Source: Alistipes excrementigallinarum
Lineage (GTDB): Bacteria; Bacteroidota; Bacteroidia; Bacteroidales; Rikenellaceae
Direction: 5' to 3'
Assembly: GCA_019112825.1 (NCBI GenBank)
Contig: DXIP01000023.1
Span: 248,001 to 312,000 of the forward strand
DNA length: 64,000 nucleotides
The notes beneath the pieces are model-generated. The model had not been told where the DNA came from and searched no databases. It saw only the letters and a list, made by a program, of their open reading frames with translations. This document shows positions 9,650 to 19,593 of the stretch, in pieces. Position numbers and translations under genes: made by a program. Position 1 is the stretch's first letter. Every line of letters begins with the position of its first letter.

Positions 9650-11065
9650 ATGATAGAGAAGATTCAAGAGCGCGAGTTGCACGAGGAGTGCGGCGTCTTC
9701 GGTGTCTACGGGGTGCCCAATGCGGCCTCGCTGACCTACTACGGACTCCACGCCCTGCAGCACCGCGGGCAGGAGGGCGCCGGCATCGTGGCTGTCGACG
9801 CCGGGAAGAACTTCCGCCGCATCAAGGGAGCCGGACTGGTGACCGAGGTCTTCGACGAGGCGAAGCTCGCCACCCTGCGCGGCAGCATGGCCATCGGCCA
9901 CGTGCGCTATGCGACCACGGGCGGCGGCGGTGCGGAGAACATCCAGCCCTTCCTCTTCCGCCACAACTCGGGCGACTTCGCCCTGGCGCACAACGGCAAC
10001 ATCGTCAACTCGCAGCTGTTGCGCGAGTATCTCGAGAACAAGGGAAGCCTCTTCCAGTCGACCTCCGACAGCGAGATTCTGGCCCACCTCATCAAGAAGG
10101 AGACCCGCTACCACGACCGTCCGCGCATCTACTCGATTATCGATGCGCTGAACATGCTCGAAGGGGCCTTCGCCTTCCTGATTATGACGGGCAACCGCAT
10201 CTATGCCTGCCGCGACAAGTACGGACTGCGCCCCCTCTCGATTGGACGGCTGGGCGAGGGCTACGTGCTCAGCAGCGAGACCTGCGCCTTCGACGTCATC
10301 GGCGCCGAGTTCGTGCGCGACGTCGAGCCGGGCGAAATCGTCACCATCGACGAGAAGGGGATTCGCAGCAGCGACTACTCGATGTACAAGCGCCACGAGA
10401 TGTGCGCGATGGAGTACATCTACTTCGCGCGCCCCGACAGCGACATCGAGGGGTGCAACGTCCACGCCTACCGCAAGGAGTCGGGACGTCTGCTCTTCCG
10501 CGAGGCGCCCGCCGTGGCCGACATCGTGGTGGGAGTCCCCGATTCGAGCCTCAGTGCCGCGATGGGCTATGCCGAGGCGAGCGGACTGCCCTACGAGATG
10601 GGGCTCATCAAGAACAAGTACATCGGCCGCACCTTCATCCAGCCCTCGCAGGAGCTGCGCGAGAAGGGCGTGCGGATGAAGCTCTCGGCCGTGCGGACCA
10701 TCGTGCGCGGCAAGCGCGTGGTGCTTGTCGACGACTCGATTGTGCGCGGCACCACCTCGCGGCGCATCGTGGCGATGCTTCGGCAGGCGGGAGCCACCGA
10801 GGTGCATGTCCGCATCGCCAGCCCCGCGATGACGAACCCCTGCTTCTACGGGGTCGACACCTCGACCTACGACGAGCTCATCTCGGCCCGCAAGAACTGC
10901 GCGGAGGTCTGCGCCGAAATCGGGGCCGACTCGCTCTCCTTCCTCTCGCCCGAGTCGGTGCTCAAGGCCGGCAACCGCAAGGAGCTCTGCATGGCCTGCT
11001 TCACGGGGCACTATCCCACGGCGCTCTACAGCCGTGTGGAGGAGGCCAACAAGGATGGCAAATAG
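9650..11065 (+). CDS. purF: Amidophosphoribosyltransferase (Fe-S, propeptide type)
   Basis: First committed step of purine synthesis: PRPP plus glutamine to phosphoribosylamine. Starting at ATG 9650 gives 471 residues; a GTG three codons upstream (9641) would overlap purC by 8 bp and is less likely. The N-terminal nucleophile is Cys14 (HEECGVFGVYG), so a 13-residue propeptide would have to be removed, as in Bacillus subtilis PurF. Four cysteines, at about 252, 398, 447 and 450 (the last pair in CMACFTGHYP), sit where the B. subtilis enzyme binds its 4Fe-4S cluster. The PRPP loop is VVLVDDSIVRGTTS. The cluster is oxygen-labile in the family, which suits an anaerobe. Confidence 0.96.
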   Translation: MIEKIQERELHEECGVFGVYGVPNAASLTYYGLHALQHRGQEGAGIVAVDAGKNFRRIKGAGLVTEVFDEAKLATLRGSMAIGHVRYATTGGGGAENIQPFLFRHNSGDFALAHNGNIVNSQLLREYLENKGSLFQSTSDSEILAHLIKKETRYHDRPRIYSIIDALNMLEGAFAFLIMTGNRIYACRDKYGLRPLSIGRLGEGYVLSSETCAFDVIGAEFVRDVEPGEIVTIDEKGIRSSDYSMYKRHEMCAMEYIYFARPDSDIEGCNVHAYRKESGRLLFREAPAVADIVVGVPDSSLSAAMGYAEASGLPYEMGLIKNKYIGRTFIQPSQELREKGVRMKLSAVRTIVRGKRVVLVDDSIVRGTTSRRIVAMLRQAGATEVHVRIASPAMTNPCFYGVDTSTYDELISARKNCAEVCAEIGADSLSFLSPESVLKAGNRKELCMACFTGHYPTALYSRVEEANKDGK

Positions 11066-11122
11066 CCTCGCAGAGACAGATAAGAAGAATTGAAGTAAGA
11101 ACCTTAAAAACAATAGAATTTC

Positions 11123-12148
11123 ATGGCTCAATCCTATGAAAAGGCCGGCGTGAATCTCGAAGCCGGATACGAAGTGGTGCGGCGCATCAAGAAGCATGTG
11201 GCATCGACCTCGCGCCCGGGTACGATGGGTAATATCGGCGCCTTCGGCGGCATGTTCGACCTGGCGTCGCTCGGCGTGAAGGAACCCGTGCTGGTCAGCG
11301 GCACGGACGGCGTGGGCACGAAGCTCAAGCTGGCTTTCGAAATGGACAAACACGACACCATCGGTATCGACGCCGTGGCGATGTGCGTCAACGACGTGCT
11401 GGCCCAGGGTGCCGAACCGCTGCTCTTCCTCGACTATGTGGCCGTGGGGCACAACGAACCCCGTAAAATCGAGGCCATCGTAGCGGGCGTGGCCGAAGGG
11501 TGCCGCCAGGCGGGTGCCGCTCTGGTGGGCGGCGAGACGGCCGAGATGCCGGGCATGTATGCAGCCGGCGAGTACGACATCGCGGGCTTCACGGTCGGCG
11601 TGGTCGAGAAGTCGAAGCTCATCGACGGCTCGAAGGTCAAGGCGGGCGACGTGCTGGTGGGCATCGCCTCGAGCGGCGTCCACTCGAACGGCTTCAGCCT
11701 CGTGCGCAAGATTGTGGCCGACAACGGATTCGACCTCCACAAGGTCTACCCCGAGCTGTCGCACAACCTGCTGGGCGAGGTGCTGCTCACGCCGACGAAA
11801 ATCTATGTGAAGCAGGTGCTCGAGGTGATTCGCAACTGCGATGTCCACGGCATCAGCCACATCACGGGCGGCGGCTTCGACGAGAACATTCCCCGCATCC
11901 TGCACGACGGCCAGGGTCTCGACATCGAGGAGGGCACGTGGGAGATTCTCCCCGTCTTCCGCTTCCTCGAGAAGTACGGCAAGGTGCCTCACCGCGAGAT
12001 GTTCAACATCTTCAACATGGGTATCGGCATGGTCATCGCCCTCGACTCTTCGGAGGCGCAGCGTGCCATCGACATCCTGACGGCCGCAGGCGAGAAGGCC
12101 TCGGTCATCGGCCGCGTGACCGACACCGAAGGGGTCGTCATCCGTTAG
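11123..12148 (+). CDS. purM: Phosphoribosylformylglycinamidine cyclo-ligase (AIR synthase)
   Basis: ATP-dependent ring closure of FGAM to AIR. The 341-residue protein shows the AIRS fold signatures: GAFGGMFDL near residue 35, VSGTDGVGTKLKLAF near 55, GGETAEMPGMY near 140 and ITGGGFDENIPR near 250. The start codon follows an A-rich stretch, as for several genes here that lack a Shine-Dalgarno site. The purN start lies 4 bp after the stop, suggesting tight translational linkage. Confidence 0.97.
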   Translation: MAQSYEKAGVNLEAGYEVVRRIKKHVASTSRPGTMGNIGAFGGMFDLASLGVKEPVLVSGTDGVGTKLKLAFEMDKHDTIGIDAVAMCVNDVLAQGAEPLLFLDYVAVGHNEPRKIEAIVAGVAEGCRQAGAALVGGETAEMPGMYAAGEYDIAGFTVGVVEKSKLIDGSKVKAGDVLVGIASSGVHSNGFSLVRKIVADNGFDLHKVYPELSHNLLGEVLLTPTKIYVKQVLEVIRNCDVHGISHITGGGFDENIPRILHDGQGLDIEEGTWEILPVFRFLEKYGKVPHREMFNIFNMGIGMVIALDSSEAQRAIDILTAAGEKASVIGRVTDTEGVVIR

Positions 12149-12152
12149 TGCC

Positions 12153-12800
12153 ATGAAGCGACGGATTGCGGTATTCGCCAGCGGCAACGGCTCCAACTTC
12201 GAGGCCATCGCCACGGCGTGCGATACGGGCGAGCTGCAGGCCGAGGTGGCGCTGATGGTCTGCGACCGGCCCGGAGCGCCGGTCGTGGAGCGGGCTGCCG
12301 CCCACGGCGTCGAGAGCTACGTCTTTGCCCCCCGCGAGTTCGCCTCGAAGGCCGACTTCGAGCGCGAGATTGTGCGGCGGCTCGACGAGGCGGGCGTCGA
12401 ACTGGTCTGCCTGGCGGGCTACATGCGCATCGTGGGACCGACGCTGCTCGGGGCCTACGAAGGGCGCATCATCAACCTCCACCCCTCGCTGCTCCCCTCC
12501 TTCCGCGGAGCGCACGCCATCGAACAGGCGCTCGACTACGGCGTCAAGGTCTTCGGTGTGACGATTCACTGGGTCGATGCGACGCTCGACGGCGGGCGCA
12601 TCATCGCGCAGCGCGCCTTTGGCTACGAGGGGCATGATTTGGAGGAACTCGAGGCGATGATTCACTGTGTGGAGCACCCGCTCTATATCGAGACCATCGC
12701 CCGGCTGCTCGACGGCGGACTCCGGGACCGGGGACCGGCTGCGGGGGCCGCGGAGGAAAAGAAACAGGAACAACCAACACAAACAAACGATAAACAATAA
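12153..12800 (+). CDS. purN: Phosphoribosylglycinamide formyltransferase (10-formyl-THF dependent)
   Basis: Formylates GAR using 10-formyl-tetrahydrofolate. The phosphate loop is FASGNGSNFEAIA; the catalytic triad of the family maps to Asn108 and His110 (INLHPSLLPSFRGAH) and Asp146 (TLDGG). The protein has 215 residues, some 20 longer than is typical because of a charged, Gln/Lys-rich tail (AAEEKKQEQPTQTNDKQ). Three bp separate it from purH. The folate cofactor is supplied by FolD, the last gene of the operon. Confidence 0.96.
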   Translation: MKRRIAVFASGNGSNFEAIATACDTGELQAEVALMVCDRPGAPVVERAAAHGVESYVFAPREFASKADFEREIVRRLDEAGVELVCLAGYMRIVGPTLLGAYEGRIINLHPSLLPSFRGAHAIEQALDYGVKVFGVTIHWVDATLDGGRIIAQRAFGYEGHDLEELEAMIHCVEHPLYIETIARLLDGGLRDRGPAAGAAEEKKQEQPTQTNDKQ

Positions 12801-12803
12801 GAT

Positions 12804-14333
12804 ATGCGAGCATTAATCAGCGTAAGCGACAAGACCGGCGTGGTCGATTTTGCCCGGGGGCTGCGGAGCCTCGGCTGGGAGGTCATCGCCACGGGCGGCA
12901 CCATGAAGCTGCTCCGCGAGAACGGTGTGGAGGTAATCAACATCAGCGACGTGACGGGTTTCCCGGAAATCTGCGACGGCCGCGTGAAGACGCTCCATCC
13001 CAAGGTGCACGGCGGTCTGCTGGCCCGCCGCGACGACCCGTTGCACATGGCGGCGCTCAAGGAGAACGGCATTGAACTCATCGACATGGTCTGCGTCAAC
13101 CTCTATCCCTTCCGTCAGACCATCTCCAAACCCGACGTGAAGATGGAGGACGCCATCGAGAACATCGACATCGGCGGCCCCTCGATGCTGCGTTCGGCGG
13201 CCAAGAACTGGGCCGACGTGACGGTCGTATGCGACCCGGCAGACTATGCTGCGGTGCTCGACGAGCTGCGTGCCGAAGGTACGACGCGCCGCGAAACGCG
13301 TCTGCGCCTCTCGGCCAAGGCCTTTACCCATACGGCCGAGTACGATACGATGATTGCCACCTACATGCGCGCCCAGGCGGGGCTCAACGAGAAGCTCTTC
13401 CTCGAGTTCGACCTGGTGCAGTCGCTCCGCTATGGCGAGAATCCTCACCAGGCGGCCAAGTTCTACCGCGAGGAGAAGCACGTTCCCTACTCGCTGGCCT
13501 TCGCCCGCCAGCTCAACGGCAAGGAGCTCTCGTACAACAACATCCAGGATGCCAATGCGGCGCTCTGCATCGTCCGTGAGTTCGACGAGCCCTTCTGCGT
13601 GGGTCTGAAGCACATGAACCCCTGCGGCGCCGCTACGGGCCGCGACGTGGTCGAGGCGTGGAAGAAGGCCTACGAGGCCGACAAGGTGTCGATTTTCGGC
13701 GGCATCGTGGCGACGAACCGTCCCGTAACGCTCGAGGCAGCCGAGCTGATGAAGCCCATCTTCCTCGAGATTATCATGGCGCCGTCGTTCACCGACGAGG
13801 CCCTCGAGCTGCTCCGCACGAAGAAGAACCTGCGTCTGCTCGAGGTCGACATGACGCGCGGCGAGGTGGACCGCAAGCAGTACGTGAGCGTGAACGGCGG
13901 TCTGCTGGTGCAGGACCTCGACCTGACGACCAAGCACGTCGACGCCTCGATGTGCGTGACGGAGACGAAGCCCGCCCCCGAGCAGATGGAGGACCTGAAC
14001 TTCGGCTGGCGCATCGTCAAGCATGTGAAGTCGAACGCCATCGTGGCGGTCAAGGACGGACGCACGCTGGGCGTGGGCGCCGGTCAGATGAACCGCATCG
14101 GTTCGGCCGAAATTGCCCTCAAGCAGGCGCGTGCGGCCGGTGTGACCGAGGGTCTGGTGCTTGCCTCGGACGGCTTCTTCCCCTTCGACGACTGCGTGGC
14201 GCTGGCCTCCGAGTACGGCGTGACGGCCATCGTCCAGCCGGGCGGCTCGGTGCGTGACGGAGAGTCCATCAGCAAGGCCAACGAGAAGGGCATTGCCATG
14301 TGTTTCACGGGCGAGCGCCACTTCAAGCATTAA
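12804..14333 (+). CDS. purH: Bifunctional AICAR transformylase / IMP cyclohydrolase
   Basis: Performs the last two steps to IMP. The 509-residue protein has an MGS-like IMP cyclohydrolase domain (about 1-190: SVSDKTGVVDFARGL, HPKVHGGLLARR, IDIGGPSMLRSAAKN) and an AICAR transformylase domain (about 200-509) with the conserved KHMNPCGAA, SFTDEALELL and SDGFFPFDD segments. The Lys-His pair of KHMNPCG corresponds to the family's catalytic residues. A strong hairpin follows the stop before purD. Confidence 0.97.
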   Translation: MRALISVSDKTGVVDFARGLRSLGWEVIATGGTMKLLRENGVEVINISDVTGFPEICDGRVKTLHPKVHGGLLARRDDPLHMAALKENGIELIDMVCVNLYPFRQTISKPDVKMEDAIENIDIGGPSMLRSAAKNWADVTVVCDPADYAAVLDELRAEGTTRRETRLRLSAKAFTHTAEYDTMIATYMRAQAGLNEKLFLEFDLVQSLRYGENPHQAAKFYREEKHVPYSLAFARQLNGKELSYNNIQDANAALCIVREFDEPFCVGLKHMNPCGAATGRDVVEAWKKAYEADKVSIFGGIVATNRPVTLEAAELMKPIFLEIIMAPSFTDEALELLRTKKNLRLLEVDMTRGEVDRKQYVSVNGGLLVQDLDLTTKHVDASMCVTETKPAPEQMEDLNFGWRIVKHVKSNAIVAVKDGRTLGVGAGQMNRIGSAEIALKQARAAGVTEGLVLASDGFFPFDDCVALASEYGVTAIVQPGGSVRDGESISKANEKGIAMCFTGERHFKH

Positions 14334-14343
14334 CAGGACAGAG

Positions 14344-14382
14344 ACGGGGCGGCGGACTCCTCCGTGAAGTCTGCCGTCCCGT
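14344..14382 (+). promoter_or_regulatory. Intercistronic hairpin between purH and purD
   Basis: A 15-bp stem with two G-U pairs (ACGGGGCGGCGGACT against AGTCTGCCGTCCCGT) and a 9-nt loop starts 10 nt after the purH stop and ends 35 nt before the purD ATG. No T-run follows, so it is more likely an mRNA-stability or polarity element than a full terminator. Confidence 0.5.
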
Positions 14383-14417
14383 ATCGTTTCATTACAAATC
14401 CAACAACCGTTCGCAAT

Positions 14418-15668
<1,251 letters not shown>

Positions 15669-15722
15669 CGGCGTGCGGATGCGAATACCGAACAACAACA
15701 AACGAACAACCTGATTGACAGC

Positions 15723-16574
15723 ATGATTATTAGTGGAAAAGAGCTCTCGGCGCAACTCAAGGCCGAGATGGCGGAGAAGGTGAAGGGCTTTCCCGCATTG
15801 TATGGACGGGTGCCCCACCTGGTGGTGATTCTCGTGGGCGAGGACCCGGGCAGCGTGAGCTATGTGAAGGGCAAGGCGAAGGCTTCGGCCGAGGTGGGGA
15901 TTCGCAACACCACCATCCGCAAGCCCGACACCATCTCGGAGCAGGAGCTGCTGGAGCTCATCGCGCAGCTCAATGCCGACGACGAGGTGGACGGCATTCT
16001 GGTGCAGCTGCCGCTGCCGAAGCACATCGACGAGGACAAGGTGATTGCCGCCATCGACAAGGCGAAGGATGTCGACGGATTCCATCCGCTCAACGTCGCC
16101 GCCCTGTGGCAGAAGCAGCCCTGCACGCTTCCCTGCACCCCGAAGGGCATCATCAAGATGCTCAAGGCGGCCGGTGTGACCATCGAGGGGAAGCGGGCCG
16201 TGGTCATCGGCCGCAGCAACATCGTGGGTCTTCCCGTCTCGAAGCTGCTGCTCGACGAGAACGCCACGGTGACGATGACCCACAGCCGTACGCGTAACCT
16301 TGCGGAGGTGACGCGCCAGGCGGAGATTCTGGTGGTGGCCATCGGCCGCCCGAAGTTCGTGACGGCCGACATGGTTGCCGACGGGGCGGTGGTCATCGAC
16401 GTGGGTGTGAACCGCGACCCGGAGACGGGCAAGCTGTGCGGCGACGTCGACTTTGCGGCCATCGAGCCGAAGGCCTCGGTCATCACTCCGGTGCCGGGCG
16501 GCGTGGGTCCCATGACCATCTGCTGCCTGATGGAGAATACCATCGAGTGCTTCCTCCGCCGTCGGGCGAAGTAG
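15723..16574 (+). CDS. folD: Methylenetetrahydrofolate dehydrogenase / methenyl-THF cyclohydrolase
   Basis: Interconverts 5,10-methylene-THF and 10-formyl-THF, the donor for PurN and PurH. The 283-residue protein has the YxxxK catalytic motif (Tyr47, Lys51 in SYVKGKAKA), DGILVQLPLPKHID, the Rossmann-fold GRSNIVGLPVSKLLL and TPVPGGVGPMT. As the last gene of the operon, 54 bp after purD and followed by a strong terminator, it ties one-carbon supply directly to purine synthesis. Confidence 0.97.
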   Translation: MIISGKELSAQLKAEMAEKVKGFPALYGRVPHLVVILVGEDPGSVSYVKGKAKASAEVGIRNTTIRKPDTISEQELLELIAQLNADDEVDGILVQLPLPKHIDEDKVIAAIDKAKDVDGFHPLNVAALWQKQPCTLPCTPKGIIKMLKAAGVTIEGKRAVVIGRSNIVGLPVSKLLLDENATVTMTHSRTRNLAEVTRQAEILVVAIGRPKFVTADMVADGAVVIDVGVNRDPETGKLCGDVDFAAIEPKASVITPVPGGVGPMTICCLMENTIECFLRRRAK

Positions 16575-16625
16575 TGCGTCCGGGCGGTCCGAAGGCAGCG
16601 AAGGCTGCCGGTAAAAGTCTGTAAA

Positions 16626-16665
16626 AGAGAAGGCCCCGAAGATAAACTCTTCGGGGTCTTCTCTT
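16626..16665. terminator. Bidirectional terminator after folD
   Basis: An 18-bp stem (AGAGAAGGCCCCGAAGA with its complement, one G-U pair) with loop TAAAC. T-rich tracts follow on both strands (TTGTTTTG on +, CTTTTAC on -). It ends the pur operon on + and the flavin oxidoreductase gene at 16883-17983 on -. Confidence 0.85.
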
Positions 16666-16689
16666 GTTTTGCGGCCTGCCGATGCGCGG

Positions 16690-16848
16690 CTTGCACCGGG
16701 CGGCACGATGTTTCGCGTCGGGCAGCCGTGTTGCGGTGCTTCGTGCCGGGGCGTCCGTGCTGCGGCGTTTGGCGTCGGGCGGTCGTGTCGCGGTTGTCCG
16801 TGCCGGGTGGCGGTGTCATGATTGCCCGTGCCGGGCGGTAACGCTGCC
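16690..16848. repeat. 28-bp period GC-rich minisatellite
   Basis: About six degenerate units of roughly 28 bp (starts near 16690, 16714, 16742, 16771, 16799, 16827), with the common core CGTGCCGGGCGG. Units are directly adjacent, with no spacers. It lies between the folD terminator and the 3' end of the convergent gene. Confidence 0.65.
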
Positions 16849-16882
16849 CCAGACAACACCGGCACCGGCAACGCTGTGCCCG

Positions 16883-17983
16883 CTACCGCTTGGCGCCGGA
16901 GAGGCGGGTGCGGAGCGCGAAACTTTCATACTCGCTGCGCAGCGAGGCGATGAGTTCGCGGACGCTCTGGATTTTCTCGGCCCGCCAGGCGTTGGCCCCG
17001 CAGAAGGCGTAGCCGTTCTGCAGCCGCCCCTTGAAGGCGTTGTAGAGTGCCAGCATGATGCAGTAGGGGCTGTGCGTCACGTCGCAGGTCTTGATGCAGT
17101 CGAAGGGGCAGGCCCGCGGGCGCTTGAGCCCCTGCTTCACCCGCTCGAGGAAGGTGTTGTGGATGGCCCGGCCCGGCATGCCGACCGGGCTCTGGATGAT
17201 TTCGATATCCTCCTTGCGGGCGTGGAGGTAGCTCTCCTTGAACTCCCGGGCGGCGTCGCACTCCTCGGTGGTCACGAAGCGCGTCCCCATCTGTACGCCG
17301 TCGGCCCCCAGCTCCATGATGCGGTAGATGTCCTCGCCCGTGTAGATGCCGCCGCCGGCGATGACCGGGATGTGGCGGCACTCGTGCGCCGCCTCGAAGG
17401 AGCGCACCTCGGCCACAATCTCGGGCACGAGCTGCTCGAGGGCGTAGTGTTCGTCGTCGAGCTGTTCGGGCTTGTAGCCCAGGTGGCCTCCCGCCTTGGG
17501 ACCCTCGACCACAATCGCGTCGGGCAGGTAGCGGTACTCCGAGAACCACTTGCGGCAGAGCAGCCCGGCGGCGCGTGCCGACGAGACGATGGGGGCCAGC
17601 TTGGTCCGCGCCCCCTGGGTGAGGAACGAGGGGAGGTTGAGCGGCAGCCCCGCACCCGAGAAGATGATGTCGGCCTTCTCGGCAATGGCCGTGCGGACCA
17701 TGTCGGCGAAGTTCGACATGGCCACCATGACGTTGACGCCGATGATGCCGCGCGTCCGCTCGCGCGCCTTGCGCAGCTCCTCCTTCAGCCCCCAGATGCT
17801 GGCCTTGCGGTAATCCTTCGAATAGTCGTTGTAGATGGCTCCCAGTCCGGCCGACGAGATGACGCCGATGCCTCCCTGCTCGGCAACGGCCGAGGCGAGG
17901 CCCGAGAGCGAAATGCCGACGCCCATGCCGCCCTGTACGATGGGCAGCGGAGCGAGCAGGTTTCCGATTTTCAGTGCTTTCAT
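16883..17983 (-). CDS. Nitronate monooxygenase / FabK-like flavin oxidoreductase
   Basis: A 366-residue FMN-binding TIM-barrel protein of the NPD/nitronate monooxygenase family, which also includes FabK-type enoyl-ACP reductases. The start is placed at 17983 (MKALKIGNLLAPLPIVQGGMG), because the upstream in-frame residues lie between the promoter and the conserved first strand. Family features: IVQGGMGVGIS, AIVVEGPKAGGHLG (with the family's catalytic His) and IPVIAGGGIYTGEDI for phosphate binding. The C-terminus is cysteine-rich (CPFDCIKTCDV), which hints at a metal or Fe-S site. The physiological substrate cannot be assigned; a lipid or detoxification role is possible. Confidence 0.85.
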   Translation of the reverse strand: MKALKIGNLLAPLPIVQGGMGVGISLSGLASAVAEQGGIGVISSAGLGAIYNDYSKDYRKASIWGLKEELRKARERTRGIIGVNVMVAMSNFADMVRTAIAEKADIIFSGAGLPLNLPSFLTQGARTKLAPIVSSARAAGLLCRKWFSEYRYLPDAIVVEGPKAGGHLGYKPEQLDDEHYALEQLVPEIVAEVRSFEAAHECRHIPVIAGGGIYTGEDIYRIMELGADGVQMGTRFVTTEECDAAREFKESYLHARKEDIEIIQSPVGMPGRAIHNTFLERVKQGLKRPRACPFDCIKTCDVTHSPYCIMLALYNAFKGRLQNGYAFCGANAWRAEKIQSVRELIASLRSEYESFALRTRLSGAKR

Positions 17984-18025
17984 GGTTGTTTGGCGCGGGA
18001 CGCCTTTTGTTCCGTCCCGTTGAGG

Positions 18026-18033
18026 CAAAGGTA
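18026..18033 (-). promoter_or_regulatory. -7 promoter element for the flavin oxidoreductase gene
   Basis: On the minus strand the sequence reads TACCTTTG, a match to TAnnTTTG, 42 nt before the start codon at 17983. The 330-nt gap 17984-18313 otherwise holds only this element and the promoter at 18204. Confidence 0.65.
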
Positions 18034-18203
18034 GGGATTTTTTGGCGCGGGTAGCCTCTGTTTCGCTGAAAAGTCCGAAAAATTTGCCAAAAAAGTCGCA
18101 GCCTGGAACGCGTCCGAGTACGGATGTTGTGCGGTTTGGCCTATTTTATGGTCTGTTATCCAGTAATTTGTGAACCTGCAGTCGGATTCTGGCGGGATTT
18201 TCG

Positions 18204-18211
18204 TATATTTG
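18204..18211 (+). promoter_or_regulatory. -7 promoter element for the Big2 lipoprotein gene
   Basis: TATATTTG, an exact TAnnTTTG match, about 100 nt upstream of the lipoprotein start at 18314. Confidence 0.65.
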
Positions 18212-18313
18212 AGTGGGTATCGTGAATCCGACGCGGCCGGAGAGGCCGGGTTCCGCCCCCTTGCCCCCGACGGTGCGGAGCTCACGACCGGAGTATTCAT
18301 CTAAAAAACAACG

Positions 18314-19486
18314 ATGCTTATGAAACGAGTGATGTGGAGGCCGCTGTTGTTGGCCTGTGCTCTGTTTGCTTTCAGCGCCTGTGACAAGGAGGATGGCGAA
18401 CGGACGGAGAGTCGCGTCGAGGTTGCGCTTGACGCCAACGCAATCGAGTTGACCGTGGGAGAGACTCATACGCTGACCGCCCGGGTGACGCCCGAGGCGG
18501 AGGCTGGTGCAAGTGTCGTGTGGGCATCGGCCAATCCCGAAGTGGCAGTTGTCGATGCCGGCGTGGTGACGGCCGTGGGTGCAGGCGAGACGACCGTCAC
18601 GGCCTCGGTAGGTGAATCTTCGGCCGCATGCCGGGTGACGGTGACCGAGTCCGAACCCGAGCCCGAGCCCGAGCCTTCGGAGCCGAAGGTGGGCGACTAC
18701 TTCTACAGCGACGGCACGTGGAGTGACGGCGGACTGGTCAGCATCGAGGCCGACGGTCTGAATCCCGTCTGGGCCGACGAGAAGCCGGCGCCCGTGGCCG
18801 GGAAGCAGGTCATCGGCATCGTCTTCCAGACCAACCCCGAACGCATGGCCGCTTCGGACGTTGCGGCGGGCTATACCCACGGCTATGTGGTGGCCGTGCG
18901 CTTTGCCCACGGCGCCGACAAGATGACCACCTACTGGTCGAAGGACTGGGAGTTCTCGTGCCTGGATGCCGCCAAGCTGGCCGAGACGTGGTATGCCAAC
19001 GTGAACGGCTATGTCGAGACGATGACCGTGCGCGACAACTACGGCGAAACGCTCGACGAGATGATGCCCGCCTTCGGGTGCGTGCTCAACGACTTCTCGC
19101 TGCCGGCGCCCGAACATACGAGCGGATGGTTCCTCCCCTCGACGGGGCAGTTGTGGGACATGGCCGCCAACCTGTGCGGCGATGAGGTGGCCCGCTACAT
19201 GAAGGAGTGGCAGACGCTCTCGTACGACGCCACGTGGTACTGCTCGGAGACGGTCTCCTACGACGCGATGGCCCGCTTCAACGAGACGCTCTCGAAGATT
19301 CCCGAGGCGGAGCGCGACCTGCTGGTCGACGACGACGAGACCCATCCCTTCTGCTCGCTCTGGGCTTCGACCCCCTACGACAGCGAGTCGGCATGCATCC
19401 TCGAAATCGGCTCCGAGGGGCTCATCGAGTGCATGACCAACTGGTACGACGCCGACTGCTTCGCGCGTCCCATTCTGGCATTCTGA
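18314..19486 (+). CDS. Surface lipoprotein with Ig-like (Big2) domain and C-terminal DUF1566-like domain
   Basis: A 390-residue exported protein. The signal peptide ends in the lipobox FSAC with Cys23. Residues about 35-113 form a bacterial Ig-like group 2 module (LTVGETHTLTARVTPE, VVTAVGAGETTVTA). A repetitive Glu-Pro linker (EPEPEPEPSEP) leads to a C-terminal domain with GWFLPSTGQLWDMA, HPFCSLWASTPYDSESA and the closing ARPILAF, which resembles the DUF1566 / Fibrobacter major paralogous domain common in Bacteroidales surface proteins. The role is unknown; adhesion or display is a guess. ATG 18320 is an alternative start. Confidence 0.8.
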   Translation: MLMKRVMWRPLLLACALFAFSACDKEDGERTESRVEVALDANAIELTVGETHTLTARVTPEAEAGASVVWASANPEVAVVDAGVVTAVGAGETTVTASVGESSAACRVTVTESEPEPEPEPSEPKVGDYFYSDGTWSDGGLVSIEADGLNPVWADEKPAPVAGKQVIGIVFQTNPERMAASDVAAGYTHGYVVAVRFAHGADKMTTYWSKDWEFSCLDAAKLAETWYANVNGYVETMTVRDNYGETLDEMMPAFGCVLNDFSLPAPEHTSGWFLPSTGQLWDMAANLCGDEVARYMKEWQTLSYDATWYCSETVSYDAMARFNETLSKIPEAERDLLVDDDETHPFCSLWASTPYDSESACILEIGSEGLIECMTNWYDADCFARPILAF

Positions 19487-19523
19487 CCTTAGGCGGGCGG
19501 CCCGGTGCCGCCCCCTTGACGAG

Positions 19524-19559
19524 CGAAGGCCGCAACCCCCGTAAGGGTTGCGGCCTTCG
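19524..19559. terminator. Hairpin terminator between convergent lipoprotein and tsaD genes
   Basis: A 15-bp perfect stem CGAAGGCCGCAACCC / GGGTTGCGGCCTTCG with loop CCGTAA. The T-tract is weak on both sides. Its position between convergent stops (19486 and 19594) supports the call. Confidence 0.7.
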
Positions 19560-19593
19560 TCCTTGGAATCCGTTGCGTAGAGCGGCTGCCGGC

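Noticed and set aside
16690..16848. Regular repeats that might be a CRISPR array
   Set aside because: Units are directly adjacent and diverged; there are no unique spacers and no cas genes.
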